From NCBI GenBank assembly GCA_013076295.1, contig RQOL01000772.1, positions 62,001-126,000 of the forward strand: a DNA stretch of 64,000 nt, in the 5' to 3' direction. A model generated the notes under the pieces. It was given only the letters and a program-made list of their open reading frames with translations. It did not search any database and was not told where the DNA came from. The position numbers and the translations under genes are program-made. The stretch is from Sanderia malayensis. Taxonomy: Eukaryota > Cnidaria > Scyphozoa > Semaeostomeae > Pelagiidae. The number at the start of each line of letters is the position of its first letter. Position 1 is the stretch's first letter. This document shows, one piece after another, positions 1 to 12,105 of this stretch.

Positions 1-698
1 TTACTCATATCCTCACATTAACATAAGAATGCAGCTAAAATGGTTAAAGAGGACAACAGCAATGATCAGTACCAAAATATTAATCAAGCTTGTTACTATT
101 GTATATTTTAATGTGTTTTTGGTAAAATTTTATTTGTTAAGTTATTTTGATTCTAATTTTATGATCTCCAGAAATGAGACAGTAGCTTGCAGATCTTAGA
201 TTTTGGGTTCAGATAACAACCGGTGATAAGAATTTATAAAAAATTGATTTAGTGTCTTTGAAGAGGGCAAATATAAATAAAATCTAACAGAGAACATCAA
301 ACAGAATCATCTAATGTATGGCATTGTATCTGTAGACAAATTGCTTTTTTGTAAATGAATTTTCTAATTTCAAAATTAGTCTTAAAAGCATGCTTTAAGT
401 TATTATTTAATAGAAACTAATATGTTTGTGCTCAAAAGCTGTTTTTCATCCTATTGGTTCTAAACCTTTCTCAATCATATTTATACAGTCCTGACTGATA
501 TAACTTGGAAAGATGCACCATGCTTCAGTATCAGTGGGATGTAATGTCATAATGACAGGGAGATTACATAGGATTGAGTTCAATTTGCTCAATTATTGAT
601 GCATTTTGGGCAATATTATTCACCAAGCTTTTATATAGGTGTTTGTAAAATGTCCACATGTAAAAGTCTTACAATGGTCATAATAGAAGTACTTACAC
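1..698. other. 3' flank of CDC45 copy 1
   Basis: AT-rich sequence with no coding exon, RNA gene or terminal repeat that I can recognise. The same sequence follows RNF217 at 46319-47015, so in copy 2 it lies between two gene 3' ends. Confidence 0.5.
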
Positions 699-704
699 TT
701 TATT
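699..704 (-). promoter_or_regulatory. CDC45 copy 1 polyadenylation signal
   Basis: AATAAA on the minus strand, about 90 bases after the CDC45 stop codon. The same hexamer occurs in copy 2 at 47016-47021. Confidence 0.55.
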
Positions 705-794
705 GAATAATTGTGAACTATTTACAAATTACACTTGAAAATGGTTGGTTTCCGCAAAAAAATAAAAAAATGTACTTCATGCAGCTTGATTCAT

Positions 795-3700
795 TTAAAC
801 CAGGAGAGATGACAAAGCATCAAAGAACTTGCTTCGATCTTCACTTTTGATCTCAATCACTAAAACATAAAAACATCATTGTTAGATTACAGTTAGATGA
901 GATCTTCAGTGCTGTAATGGGGATATTTGAGTTGAAAGATGTCCTCCCTTCTATTAACTGTGTGCTACGTTATCTTTATGTGTGCAAGACTTGTCACGAC
1001 TTTTTCTAATTATTTGTGCAATGCTGTGATTATTTACAGTGGAAGTTGAAAGATTAGTAGGGAATTGACGGCAAAGGAACACTTCAGAAACTCATGCTGT
1101 TATAAATACTGATGCTCGAGCTAATGAATAAAGATTTTCACGATAATAGCATTATTGCGAGAACAAGCTTTCGCGAATTTCATATTTAGAAAGTTTCGCG
1201 TAATAGACTTTCGCGAATTTCGCCTAAATACGCGAAACTTTCTTCCCGTGAAAGTTTCTTCCTTCCAACTAATCCAAAAATCCAACATATAGCCCAGTAG
1301 TGGCAAGGGTAGCTACTGGAAAGACAAACTTCTAACCTGTGGGATCAAAGTAATCCTGGTTGGTTCTAGCTTTGGTCTTTTTAGCTGCTTGTTCAAATGC
1401 CGTGCCAAAGAAACTGTAAAAAAATCAAAAGGGCTAAGATAAACCCTCAATTACAAGTGAGACACCTTCCTTCAAATAGGAAGTTCAATCATATTTAAAT
1501 GTAAGAAAGGATCACCTTCCACCTACTTTTTTGTGTAATCTTCTCCTATTGGTGGTACACCAGTTAAAAGACATGTACCTGGAAAAATCAACCAATGCAT
1601 AAATACATTGAACAGTGAAGATTACGAATGACTTTAATATAAAAATGTGAACCAAACCTGCTTCACTATCCAACGGCACAGCAAGTATAAAGGGTAGACT
1701 GTTTGCCTTCTTACTTTTCGCCTAAAATAAAACAACAAATAAAACCAAAATTTTGTAAAAAGATTCAAATTAGAAATATTGTTTGAAATATGAAAGCAAT
1801 AAAAATAAACCTGCAGCAATATTCCAAATGCAGTTGGATACATTGATTATAACTTGTAAGTAAAAGCGTGTGATATCAACTCACCATTACAGAATATGCA
1901 TTCAGGGTAAACCTTGCTAGTTTTTGAATAATGATAGGTCTGGCGAACTCGTGTGCGTTTGGAGTACCCTAGAAGTGTGGTAATATAACTGACTTAAAGA
2001 TGAAGGTTTGGGTATCAAAGTTGAAAGCCAGGAGTAAATATCTCGAGTAATACCTCTTGAACATGTGCATATAAAAAGGGACCAGCACAAACAATTTGAT
2101 GCATGTCTATAAACGAGCGAACTTGATTAACCAGTGCTTCTGTCTGCAAAACAATAACACAGCATCTCGTCATGACGTGGAGTGTAGATAAAGAAAATGC
2201 AGCAATATGAAATATTATGACAAAGAAAAGCAAAAGGATAAATTCAGCGAAGAGTGAACAAGCAGCATTCAGCACCTTTTGTTTTGCAAGATCAATCGCC
2301 ATTTTTAGTTGCTCAGTATTATTCCTGAAAATTAAAGTATGCAATAAATTATCAATTCTATAATGAAAACATGAAATCGAATCACAATCTGAAAATGCAC
2401 TGTTTACACTCGTTGCAACATATTCTTCCGTCTTATCACTGCGTGCTTGTTCTGGGCATCTAACTTTGTTCATAAAATCGAATATAAAGCAGTGTATTTA
2501 CCTTGAAAGGACATCGAGAGCTTCAAGAAAGTTATCGGAATATTGTCTCTTTTCACCCTTAAGAAGAAGAGTAGGAGAAGATAATCAAAGTTACTCAGTG
2601 ACGTGAATTTCATTTTTTGCAAATGAACCATATGTCCTCCTGTGTTCCGTGCTTGGCAAATACACATTGAGAAGCAATTGGAAAACTGGAGTGTGTTTTC
2701 TCTATGCACCGATCAGAAATTTCAAGCAAGCACAATGCTGAAATCCCTTAAGAAATGCAACGAAAGTTGAAGATTCAATGGTAAAGGAATCTATTAAAGA
2801 AATGTGTTGAAGTTTCAGATACGGGTTGCAGAATATGCGCATGCGCAAATAGTAATTGAGAACATACTTACCTGATTTTCAAGAGTTGCACTTACTGCAT
2901 GAACAATATCCGCAGCACAATACTAAAATCAAAATACAAAACTTCTTACTTCGTTTGGATGAGAACAAATTAAAATATTTGCTGTTTGGGCGTCTCACAG
3001 AATACCTGTGTTCGCAAAACATCTCAAAACAGTACCTTATTTTTAAATCCATATTGGGCAATAAAAGAGGCGCAGTTTATATCTCCAATGCTGAAGAAAA
3101 AGCAGGATGTATATTATATTTAAGATAAATTTGAACAATTTTGATCAATAGTTACTTCAAGGGCGTTTCGTCCAGTTTGTGAAGCAACATCGGCAGTAAA
3201 TATAATAAAAAGTATTTATAAATTCGATGGATATTTCTCTCATCATTGGTCAAAGTGAAAAATGTATCATCCCAGCAGAAAGTATGGTCGCTGGTCCAGC
3301 TATGGTCTGCTATCTTTTTCTTCGCATGCCATGTTTCCTGACATTTCTCACTTTCCCCGATGATGAGAGAACTATCTCTCAAAACATCGTACAGCACATA
3401 CCCAAATTTTTTACTATGTTTATCAATTAATTCTTTGACATCATTTCGAAGATTCACATCCATGGATGTAAAATTTTGCTTACATTGAACGATAGGTAGC
3501 CTAATAATAAAGAGCAAGATTAAAACATGTTTGAGAAAAGGCATCGAATTTAAAAAGTTTGGAAGCATCCCTTGGATTCTATTTTAAATCTCACGAATTA
3601 TATGACTGAAATCAAATATTCGAAGGTTGACTTGCCCAAGATTGGCAAAAAAATCGTGAAGCTTTTTATGACCTCTCATTGTCCATAGCCGAAACCTAGA

Positions 3701-6700
3701 AAAAAGCATTCGCTATATGTTTGGTGTCCTTATGTAAAACATTTCAAGTAAATGGAGTCGCAGTAAAGACATAATAGTATGAAAATCCATGAAATGGCCA
3801 GGGGCAACAAACCTGCAAGCCGTGTATCTTGTATTATAGATGCTGTCAAATAAAGACCAGTGTCTATATAACGATATGCCCAAACTAAATCATAAGTTAA
3901 GGTCAGGAATAAAATAGCGCGCTCAAGCGTAGATAGATATGAAACACGGAAATTGCAATTTCACAAACACTTGCAGATTATTAAAAGAACAGTGATACGG
4001 AATGAAGCCATGCAAATGGCTCATTGTGCAAACTGAAGAACCTACAATCTTCAGATGCACTGATGAGCAAGGCAGTTTTACTGCACACAACTTCGAGTTT
4101 GTTTTTAACAATTGTCTGAACAAAGGATACTCATCTTCGTATGATAATCTCAAACAATTGACAGAATACGAGCCTTCATCATCATTGACATTCAATCGAA
4201 GAACATGATCTTGTAAATTAGAGGCTTCGCTTATGTATGTCTCCCTGTAAGACAAATGTTGATATGTATCTCAAAATATTGATACGTATCTCAAAAAACA
4301 CTGATATAACACATGCCTATAAATACAATGAAACAGTTAACTGATATAAATAATGAAACAGTTTTACACAGAGCCATGTGTACTGGCAACTTTCCTAATC
4401 CACTTCCCAGTGTGCAACAACTAACAAACAAAATAAATGTCGGCCAACACAAGCCAATATAGTAAAAACTAAGGTAACAAGACAACTAACTTGATTTAGC
4501 TCGGCTTGCAGCTGTGAAGGATAACAAATAAAGCAGCACACATAACAAACGTTAAAATCAACGCTTGTAGTAAAAAAAATGGAATCTCGAGCTCCCGATA
4601 TGTCGAAGAAATTTCCCGGGCGAGATAGCGGGACTCGACTGTACCTCAGTATTTTTTCGTGTAAATATTGCTCCGTAAGCCCAATGGTAGCCAGCCTAAA
4701 ATGAAGATGATAAACATAGTTTGTTATCATATCTTCATATGGGCTAATACTCGCAATGCACTGCTTAATGAGACATTGTAAAACGTACCAAAGAAGATCA
4801 TTGCTGTCTTTGCTCATTTTCCATGCAAAATCGTACATAATAACAGCTGCCTAAAAAGAGCAAAAGTCGCTAATGTACCTCTTAAAAAATGTAAAATGCT
4901 ACATGTGTGCAATGCAAAATCAGGAGGGTGACAAAAAGCAAAGCCGTCCTACTACAAAAATACCAGAGTATGCAATGTAAAACTAATAGGATTATAAATA
5001 CAATGTACGACAAGCAAACAAAGATGCCATCTCTCCTATTGCGAGATTGAATCATTCAGACCCCATTTACAAGGGAATCAATACGCCCTGTATAGTAGTC
5101 TGCTCGTGACAACAAGCCATTCGCCTAAAACGGTACGCTTGAAATGGGTGGAACATACTATTTTGAGCACGCATTTCAAGAGGAGCCGTTTAGTCTGTTT
5201 TGCAACTGTTCTCGTATAAACGCAATGAAATTGCACCCACATCATAACAGAAAAGTAAAAATTTGTACAAACAAACCAGTAAAAACGATTTCTCTAAAAC
5301 TTTAACTTACCGCTGTTCCGTGAAAGGTGTATTCGTAATATTCGAATAATAATTTGTCTCTAAAATAAAAAAGTTAAGAGTTCAGCAGGCTTCATATGAA
5401 TGGTTAGATGTACCGTATTTCCACCCAGTTTTGCAAAATATTTAATAAGCGCCAGGCGCTTAATAGAGGAAATACGGTATTTCACAAAATAGACAAAATA
5501 AATATGAATAAGAGACCCCTTTCCAGCTATCTCAAATAACTATGCTTACAAATGCAATTGACTCTCAATCTCAAAGAAAATTAAAATTTGGTGAAAATAT
5601 CAAAATTTATAAATAGCGTGGTCTCCCTCCTGACGAGACTCCTATCTTTCTATTGAATGTGTACTGTATTTGAGATAGCTGGAATTAACTCTAAGCTGTA
5701 ATTTATACAATAGAGTAAAAAACTAAAAAGATTTTCAACATAATAAAAAAAGCTTTAAACCTCTCTTGTTTCCATTTTCTTTTTCTTGCTCTTTTATTTA
5801 CATGTGAACTCTGGGGAAGTATTGGTAAAGCTTTTTAAACTTACTCTATCAAGTAAATACAAATTGACAGCAGCAAAGAACAAACAAAAATAAATATGTG
5901 CAAATACATATAAAGTATATCTTCAATGTTGTATAATTTTTACCATGGCTTTACCTCATTTGTTTTTTGTCGCTTTGAAGATGGCTCTAAACTATTTTCT
6001 TCATCACTGTTCTCCGCATCATTATCATCTGCATTATCATTATCCTCATCACTCTCATCACCCTAACAAGAGTTCAATAATGATTAGTACTATTGTAGCG
6101 TGCCTATTTTTATCAGTACGTCATATCTAATTTTAATCCATTACGTAATCAATTGCATCATTTTATTTTTAACTTTGTAATCATGTTGTAATCTTTTCTT
6201 CTCGAAATATCTAAACTTATTTTGCTTAGTCATCATGACCTTTAACTTTAATATAAATACCCTGTAAATAGAATGATCATGAGTTAGTTTTATTTCATCG
6301 TGTTCAGAATATTCGAATCAAGAGTAAAGTCAGGGAAATTGTTTGTTTTATATATATCGTACTTCTAGTCGGACAAGTTAAAGTTGGCACTCGTATTAAT
6401 CAATTCGGCTTAGTAACTTCATCATTCGCAAGTTACTAAACTATCAAGCATGTAGCATTGCTAAGCAAGTAATTGCTGCATTTTATAAAAGTACAGAGAC
6501 TAAAAATTAGATGCATTATATGTTACTTTGCATTGACCTCAGATAACAAGCCTTAATAGGCCTTGGTGTAAGACATCTTCAAATATACTGCCACCTTTCG
6601 TTTATTCACTTTTTTTATTCCAAAACTATGGAAAATAAAGAAATTAGCAATATATTGGTTGAAAATTTACCTCTGATTCATAAACTTTTTCAAATTCTGG

Positions 6701-7943
6701 AATTTCATCAAACGTGTCACCTTCCTTTATCATTATCTTCACTTGGTCCTGATTATAAACGTTGTCTAGATCTAATGGACGATGGCTGGTAAAGAAAGAA
6801 AAATTAACAAAACAGTGCAAAACTGTCTTTGATACTATAAGATAAATACTTCTTATCATGATTATTGTGAAATTTAAAAGAGCATTTGTAGTTGAAAAAG
6901 TTAAAAAAACACCTGTCAGCTATGAAAAATGTAACATCATCATCTGGTGCTAAGTCTTCAATAAGGTTTACTGTCCCTCCACAATTTATTAAAACAAAAT
7001 GTTTCACCTGTTAACGAATTGAAAATGGCATACAAATTATATATTCTTACAGGCAAATAAAATTGTTTATAGAGGCAGTTCCTGTAGTACACTGCTCTTT
7101 ATTGACATCAGAGGACAATTTTCAAATCCATTTCTACTTAGCTATGCAATCAAATGTATATACAACAGACACATTTGAGATGCCTTCACATTATCAAAAA
7201 TCCTATGAGTCCTGTGTGATTAGCATTCATAATTGCCAATATTAGAAGGGCATACCTGTTCTTTGTGCTCCTCAAATGAAGCTTTCAGGCTTTCATATCC
7301 ATTAATGGGAACAATTGTATATTGAACGTGGTCCTTTTGAAACAGAAGCTGTGAAAGAAATTTAAACTATGATACCATTCATACCAAGAATCTGTTATCA
7401 CAACTGCACTGCAACTTTTGTTAAATAAAGCAAGAGTGGAATTCAATGGGATCAAGTAATAAATCTAACAAAAAGGTTGTGTTGGAATAATGAAATGAAG
7501 CATTTGGGTTATTTGTCCTTACCTGCAACACTTTGCATGCACATAGTGCATCAACATCTAATGCAACCAGAATGACGACTCTCTAAAAATAAAATTGTAA
7601 AGAAAACTGAAACATCAAAACTTAATTGCGGATATAGACGGTGGGTTTTGAATTCAGTAGAAAGTAAATGTCTTTTTAACAATGCAAACTACCAAATGCC
7701 ACCCTCTTTCCCTTTTAGCGACCCTCTGTGTGACAGCTTGAAATTTCAGCAGCAATATCCCAAGAGCATTGCACGAAAAAGTATCTCCATTTTCTAATGT
7801 ATTGGCCAAAAGAAAATCCTGGCCATTATATCAGTTTAGGCCTTTCAGAAGCGAAAGCAAAAATGCATGGATAAAAAAAATTATTACTTTACCTCTGAGG
7901 CAACCACGTCATAAATTTCCTCCTTCGGTCGTTCTATGAACAT
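795..7943 (-). CDS. CDC45: CDC45 DNA replication initiation factor, copy 1
   Basis: CDC45 is the RecJ-fold subunit of the CMG (CDC45-MCM-GINS) replicative helicase and acts in the nucleus at origins and forks. I could place 24 exons with consensus splice sites. They sum to 1722 nt, a 573-residue protein, against about 566 in human. Exon 1 (7893-7943) encodes MFIERPKEEIYDVV. Exon 2 (7523-7582) has the RecJ-like DVDALCA motif. Exon 4 (6913-7007) has FVLINCGGTVNL. Exon 6 (5955-6062) is the acidic loop and exon 7 (5761-5810) the basic stretch after it. The last exon (795-859) ends FFDALSSLLV. Intron 13 uses a GC donor. The start is the only Met that fits the family N terminus. The protein is identical in copy 2. 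A promoter with E2F-like sites lies upstream. Confidence 0.96.
1135..1260. repeat. Short intronic repeat rich in TCGCGAA
   Basis: CDC45 intron 23 holds several close repeats of TTCGCGAA and its complement within about 125 bases. It looks like a short dispersed element or MITE fragment. I found no clear target duplication. The same sequence is in copy 2 at about 47453-47580. Confidence 0.45.
5411..5480. repeat. Foldback hairpin in CDC45 intron
   Basis: About 70 bases begin with TACCGTATTTCC and end with its near-complement GGAAATACGGTA. An inner inverted pair (ATAAGCGCC / GGCGCTTA) makes it nearly palindromic. It is probably a small MITE. Copy 2 has it at 51739-51809 with one extra base at the centre. 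Confidence 0.6.
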
Positions 7944-8287
7944 AATTTCTAAATTAACATACGTGTTCAACAGAAATAGATGATAGGTTATCTCGAAGTT
8001 AAAACGTGAATGTAAAAATTGTTTCTTTCAAACACTTGAATTCATTTTTCATTCAATTTGCGCGCGAAGCGAAAGGGCGCTGAGAGGGGTAGCATACCGG
8101 GCCGGGACTTGTCAAGAAGCCTGAGAACTATCTCGAAGACGATCAAACTTGAAAATCAAATCAAAGTCAAAGAAACGAAGTTCGTTTGCATATTGCATAC
8201 AACCCACAATTAGAAATAACATGAAATAACTAAGGCTTGCACGTCAATTAATATTCTTACGCTTGCGTTGCATTACAGAAAATAATG
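7944..8287 (-). promoter_or_regulatory. CDC45 copy 1 promoter region with E2F-like sites
   Basis: Non-coding sequence upstream of the CDC45 start. At 8057-8068 is TTTGCGCGCGAA, which reads as an E2F-type TTTSGCGC core on both strands, about 115 bases before the ATG. CDC45 is a known E2F target in other animals. That this site is used is inference. Confidence 0.5.
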
Positions 8288-8289
8288 TA

Positions 8290-8470
8290 CAGTCAAATTC
8301 TGCATAGTTCGAACTCGTGTAATTCGAACTCTATCTAATCGAACGAATTTTTCCTCTTCAAGGATCACTAATGAACCAATTCTTATAAAATAGACCTTTA
8401 TAATTCGAACTTTTTTAATTCGAACATTTTCATCCCTTCCAGGGTGTTCGAATTAGACCAGAGTTGACAG
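8290..8470. mobile_element. Tigger/pogo-like MITE, copy 1
   Basis: Starts CAGTCAAATTCTGCATAGTTCG, ends GAGTTGACAG, and is flanked by TA on both sides. It contains repeated TTCGAAC blocks. Related copies lie at 26140-26329, 54622-54804 and, reversed, at 10675-10853 and 60463-60629. The TA target and CAGT ends point to Tc1/mariner-pogo. There is no coding capacity. Confidence 0.75.
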
Positions 8471-8559
8471 TAACAGAATAAGACAAGCTATGCTATTCCA
8501 TTAACCTTGGTTGTAGTACCCAATCACTCAAAAAAAATCACTGGCTTCTTGGTAATTTA

Positions 8560-9591
8560 GGGCCTGATAACATGAGGCGAGCTGACCCGGGTTGGGCCAA
8601 CATGCCGAGTTACTTCGTTTCATTCCCGTGTTTATATGGAAAAAACGAAGCGGGTCAGTTTTTTTACAACCCGGGTTGTCGCATAATTTATGGTTTTGAA
8701 AGAATGAAGGAGATATACGCACGCGCAAAACACATTTCTACCACACAACCCGTTGTCAACTCTTCTCGTTTGCGATTATATGCAGTGTTGCCATGCGTAG
8801 GGATTTCTACTATTTTGGGGATTTTTAGAAGTTGTAGGTTGTAGGGAAAACCTACGGGATAATCGAAGAAAAGTAGGTAGAAATTGTGAAATTGTAGGGA
8901 GAAAATTTTGTTTCCCCCAAAAACAATGAAATTATTAATTTATATGTTAATTCTAGCTGTGTTTGATGTACATTTTACTATTAGAAATGATACATGGCAC
9001 CATAATTATTATAAACAGACATTCATTCAAGCCTTAGAAGTAGGTGACGTCATAGTATAGGTGATGTTAAACCATTACTTTGGGAGAAAATAGGTTTTAT
9101 TCAAAATCGACCCATTGTGCCCCGGTGACTCAGTGTGCCCCGGGGGACCCTACCATTGAATCACTACATTTTTACGTACGGTTTTTAACTATATATCATA
9201 ACATTGAATTGACCTGTAATTAACAAGTATAGCTTCAAAGCTATTCGAATTTTTTATGGCTTTATCTCAAAATTGTTGCAGGATACATGTGTGAAATAGG
9301 TAGAAACGTAGGTATATTTTGAAAACGTAGGGAATTTTAGGGAGAAACGACACCGCCAAGCGTAGGTGGAAGTAGGTAGAAATCGCCTGCGCAGTAGGGA
9401 GAAACGGCAGGTCGAGCGTGGCAACACTGATTATATGAGAAAAGCTGACCCGGGTCAACTCGCCTTGCCGAGCCAACCCGCCTCATATAATCGCAAATTG
9501 ATTTTAACAAGCTTTCCTACGACGTGCAGGGCCAGAGGTAACTCGGCATATTGGCCCAACCCGGGTCAGCTCGCCTCATGTAATCAGGCCC
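8560..9591. mobile_element. PIF/Harbinger-like MITE, copy 1
   Basis: Terminal inverted repeats of about 55 bases begin GGGCCTGATAACATGAGGCG and end in the complement. TTA target duplications lie at 8557-8559 and 9592-9594. A 3-bp TTA duplication with GGG-CC ends is typical of PIF/Harbinger. No transposase is present. A hAT-type MITE sits inside it (8783-9429). Confidence 0.8.
8783..9429. mobile_element. hAT-like MITE nested in the Harbinger MITE, copy 1
   Basis: Ends CAGTGTTGCCA and TGGCAACACTG, with a perfect 8-bp target duplication ATTATATG at 8775-8782 and 9430-9437. The CAGNGTTGCC ends and 8-bp duplication are the hAT signature. It is 647 bp and non-coding. It must be younger than the Harbinger MITE it interrupts. 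Confidence 0.88.
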
Positions 9592-9594
9592 TTA

Positions 9595-10150
9595 GATTCA
9601 CTCCCATCCCAGTAAGGACTCTGCCAGACATCGACAAATAAGCGGGAAATATTTACAAAACATGAGAGCTTTTACACGAGTTATCGCGCAGAATTTTCAT
9701 TTCCCTTGGACCAAAAAGTGTCCGCTAACTCGAAATCCAAGAATTTTTTCACAAAATGATGCACAAATTTTATTGTCTTTTCATTAAGTTAATATTTTAT
9801 TAGTTGTTAGCAATTAATTGTCCCTGTAGAACATCTATAAACGTCCTTGCTCTTTCAAATTTTAGTTCACAAGGAACTTTCATTCCTTCACCGTCACCAA
9901 GGTTGACTGCTGGATCCTTTATTGTTACATGGCACGAACCGTGTTTATCCCCTTCAGAAAGTAAAATACTTGTTTTGCAAATTTTCCATTAATTCCTTTT
10001 GGTAAATGTCCAAAAATTCTGAAATTCTGTCTTGTTTCAAAACACAGACAACATACTTGTCGGCTTCATTATCTGGCTGCCAGGCCCATCGAGAGCCAGC
10101 TCGGGGCCTGGGGCTATAAACAAATAAGGGGCTGTTTTAAAATTGCTTTT
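9595..10150. other. Non-coding spacer between MITEs
   Basis: I see no supported gene here. Short open frames (for example 9804-9992) recur unchanged in copy 2 but have no family resemblance or splice context. The sequence may be part of the foldback that follows. Confidence 0.4.
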
Positions 10151-10543
10151 ACATATGCTCTGACAATCTAACAAACTGCCTAATGTTTGTTTTCTTGTTT
10201 GATTCTCATAAATATAGCTATGACCAATGACCTTTAATTTTAGGCACGAAAAAGAATTTGTGTTATGATGATTATTATGACTGGCAAGGTCACGTGACAA
10301 ATTGAAATGCAACATAAATCAAATAAATTATACATCATTCGAAAGGTCTTTTGACGGAGAGTCCAAATATATGCTAATATCGAATAAACACCTCATTTCG
10401 AGAAAAATGACGTCATCGATCACGTGATTCTGGGGAATTTTTCGGAAAGGCTCCATGCCTAAAATTAATGGTCATAGCTATATTTATGAGAATCAAACAA
10501 GAAAACAAACATTAGGCAGTTTGTTAGATTGTCAGAGCATATG
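10151..10543. repeat. Long inverted repeat (foldback) with 90-base arms
   Basis: The left arm (about 10151-10247) and right arm (about 10454-10543) are nearly perfect complements of about 90 bases around a loop of about 200. Both arms contain CAAACATTAGGCAGTTTG-type sequence in opposite orientation. The right arm is the site of the 3.39-kb insertion in copy 2. Confidence 0.8.
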
Positions 10544-10674
10544 CCCTGTCTATTTGCGTTAGCAAAACTCTTCGCGGGACCTTCTTGAAACCCGGGCCCC
10601 GGGAATTTACCCGGGCTACCCCCCTCTCGACGGTACTGCTGGCTGCATGGCACTCACAAGCACAAATTTCGATT

Positions 10675-10853
10675 TCCCTTCAGAGTTCGAGTAAGCGGTT
10701 GTCAAATATAATTACAAAAAAGTTCGAATTATAGAGGTTTGTTTTATAAGAGTTGGTTCATTAGCGATGATTCAACTCTTGAAGGGACGGAGAAGTTCGT
10801 TAAAATCAGATAGAGCTCGAATTACACGAGTTCGAACTATGCAGATTTGACTG
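10675..10853. mobile_element. Tigger/pogo-like MITE, reversed, copy 1
   Basis: The right end is the complement of CAGTCAAATCTGCATAGTTCG and abuts TA at 10854-10855. Internal TTCGAA blocks match the MITE at 8290. The left end is decayed, so the start is approximate. Confidence 0.65.
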
Positions 10854-10900
10854 TATGCCAAAGGAAATAAGAATGCTCTTTTGTCGCGTGCATGCATCTA

Positions 10901-11440
10901 CAGGGTGGGCCCAAAAAGTACCCCCTTAACATGATAACATGTTGCAGATAATGTATCTTAAAGAAAAAGATTCCAGGATTTCTACACCACATTATGCAGC
11001 TCCAAAGACATCTTGTGTAGACATCTTTTTGTAATTGTTTTGTCATTTTTGAGTAGTTGTAAGTTCAATATTTCTAGTTGTGAAATCTTATGATATTTTA
11101 TGACTGATAACTGACAACATTAAAAAGCAAAACAAGAAAGGTTAGAAGTCAATATAAATCAATCCAAAACAATAATTAAGCAAGGGGTCTAAAGTGTTCT
11201 CTCTGTTCAGTAAATTTTTAAAGTCATTGCTCTTCCAACGTTGTCAATTTTCAGCAAATGTCATAGCAGCAGGTTTCACGACTAGAAATTACAGTTGCTC
11301 AAAAATGACAAAACATAAATACATAAATACAAAATATTTCTACTCAAGATGTCTTTTGAGTTAAATATTATATTGTAAAAATTTGCAAAAAATTGTTCAT
11401 AAGATGCCTTTGTTTAGGGGGCTACTTTTTGGCCAACCAT
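10901..11440. mobile_element. TA-flanked MITE with CAGGGTGGGCCC end, copy 1
   Basis: Imperfect terminal inverted repeats of about 28 bases: left CAGGGTGGGCCCAAAAAGTA, right the complement of ATGGTTGGCCAAAAAGTAGC. TA dinucleotides flank both ends. Subterminal parts are also inversely related, so the element can fold back. It looks Tc1/mariner-like and has no coding frame. Confidence 0.65.
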
Positions 11441-11643
11441 TAATATTTCATGAATTTAATAAAGGCTATCGTTTTTAATTCAAGAACAAAATGCAGTAAA
11501 GCATACAAATTTAAAGCACATGTTTTGATGTAAGATCTCTTTGTTACATCAGATACATATTATAATCATGTTATATTTTGACTGGATAATTTAAGACATG
11601 CTAATGCAGACATAAACAATGGCCAAATAAAAGCTTTTTTTAA

Positions 11644-12105
11644 TCAAATTTCAATTTTTTTGTCTTTGGCTATCTCGTGTTTAGCAATTCTCTCAAAATC
11701 GTCCAAACTCAAAGAACCTATGAGATTCTTATAGTGAGCAGTAAATTCATCAAGAATAGTATCAACGTCTTCAGGAGAGAAATGCTTTTGTAGTATATCT
11801 CGACAGTATTTCCAAAAGTCCAGTTCTTTTCTCTGTTGCAGAGATTGTGAAACATCATTATTTGTAACAGTTTGATGTGGCTTTTTTACTGAAACATGAA
11901 TCTTTGAATTGTTCTCCACACCATACTGCTTCAATGTCTTCAAGTCTGATGTTAAACTTCTGCCTTTAAACAGAATCCTTTGGTTTTCTAGAGAAATATT
12001 TTTCAATTCTGCAATCTTCTTCTTGATATCAAGCACACAAGATGCTTCACCAAGACCTTCTATCTCAAATTCACAACTGTTTATAATTTTGACAATTAAC
12101 TTCAT
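11644..12105 (-). CDS. UBL4A: Ubiquitin-like protein 4A (Get5 homologue)
   Basis: UBL4A is the ubiquitin-like subunit of the cytosolic BAG6-UBL4A-GET4 complex, which hands tail-anchored proteins to the GET pathway. The 153-residue single-exon frame starts MKLIVKIINSCEFEIEG. It has a ubiquitin fold at about residues 1-75 (IKKKIAELKNI, RILFKGRSL, LKQYGVENNSKIHV). The C-terminal Tugs helices (FWKYCRDILQKHFSPEDVDT, then SLSLDDFERIAKHEIA) bind BAG6 in the family. Human UBL4A is 157 residues. An upstream in-frame Met exists at 12153, but the extra residues do not match the family. The gene is head to head with SERINC. The large duplication stops just past its 3' end, so it is not duplicated here. 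Confidence 0.92.
   Translation of the reverse strand: MKLIVKIINSCEFEIEGLGEASCVLDIKKKIAELKNISLENQRILFKGRSLTSDLKTLKQYGVENNSKIHVSVKKPHQTVTNNDVSQSLQQRKELDFWKYCRDILQKHFSPEDVDTILDEFTAHYKNLIGSLSLDDFERIAKHEIAKDKKIEI

Larger units (their letters stand above)
1..11568. repeat. Large direct duplication, copy 1
   Basis: This block is repeated in the same orientation at 46319-61343. It begins at the window edge, so its true left limit is unknown. The two copies match until about 11568, where copy 1 runs on towards UBL4A and copy 2 enters unrelated sequence. It holds a whole CDC45 gene plus a MITE-rich flank. I saw roughly twenty differences over the first 8.2 kb, many of them single-base indels, and none in the CDC45 exons. 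It could be a recent segmental duplication or an unmerged haplotype joined across the gap at 27423. Confidence 0.95.

Noticed and set aside
2015..2473. 152-codon minus-strand frame as a separate gene
   Set aside because: It is CDC45 exons 18 and 19 read through the intron between them; family matching shows the splice sites. The same applies to the frames at 3152-3568 and 3923-4255 and their copy 2 equivalents.
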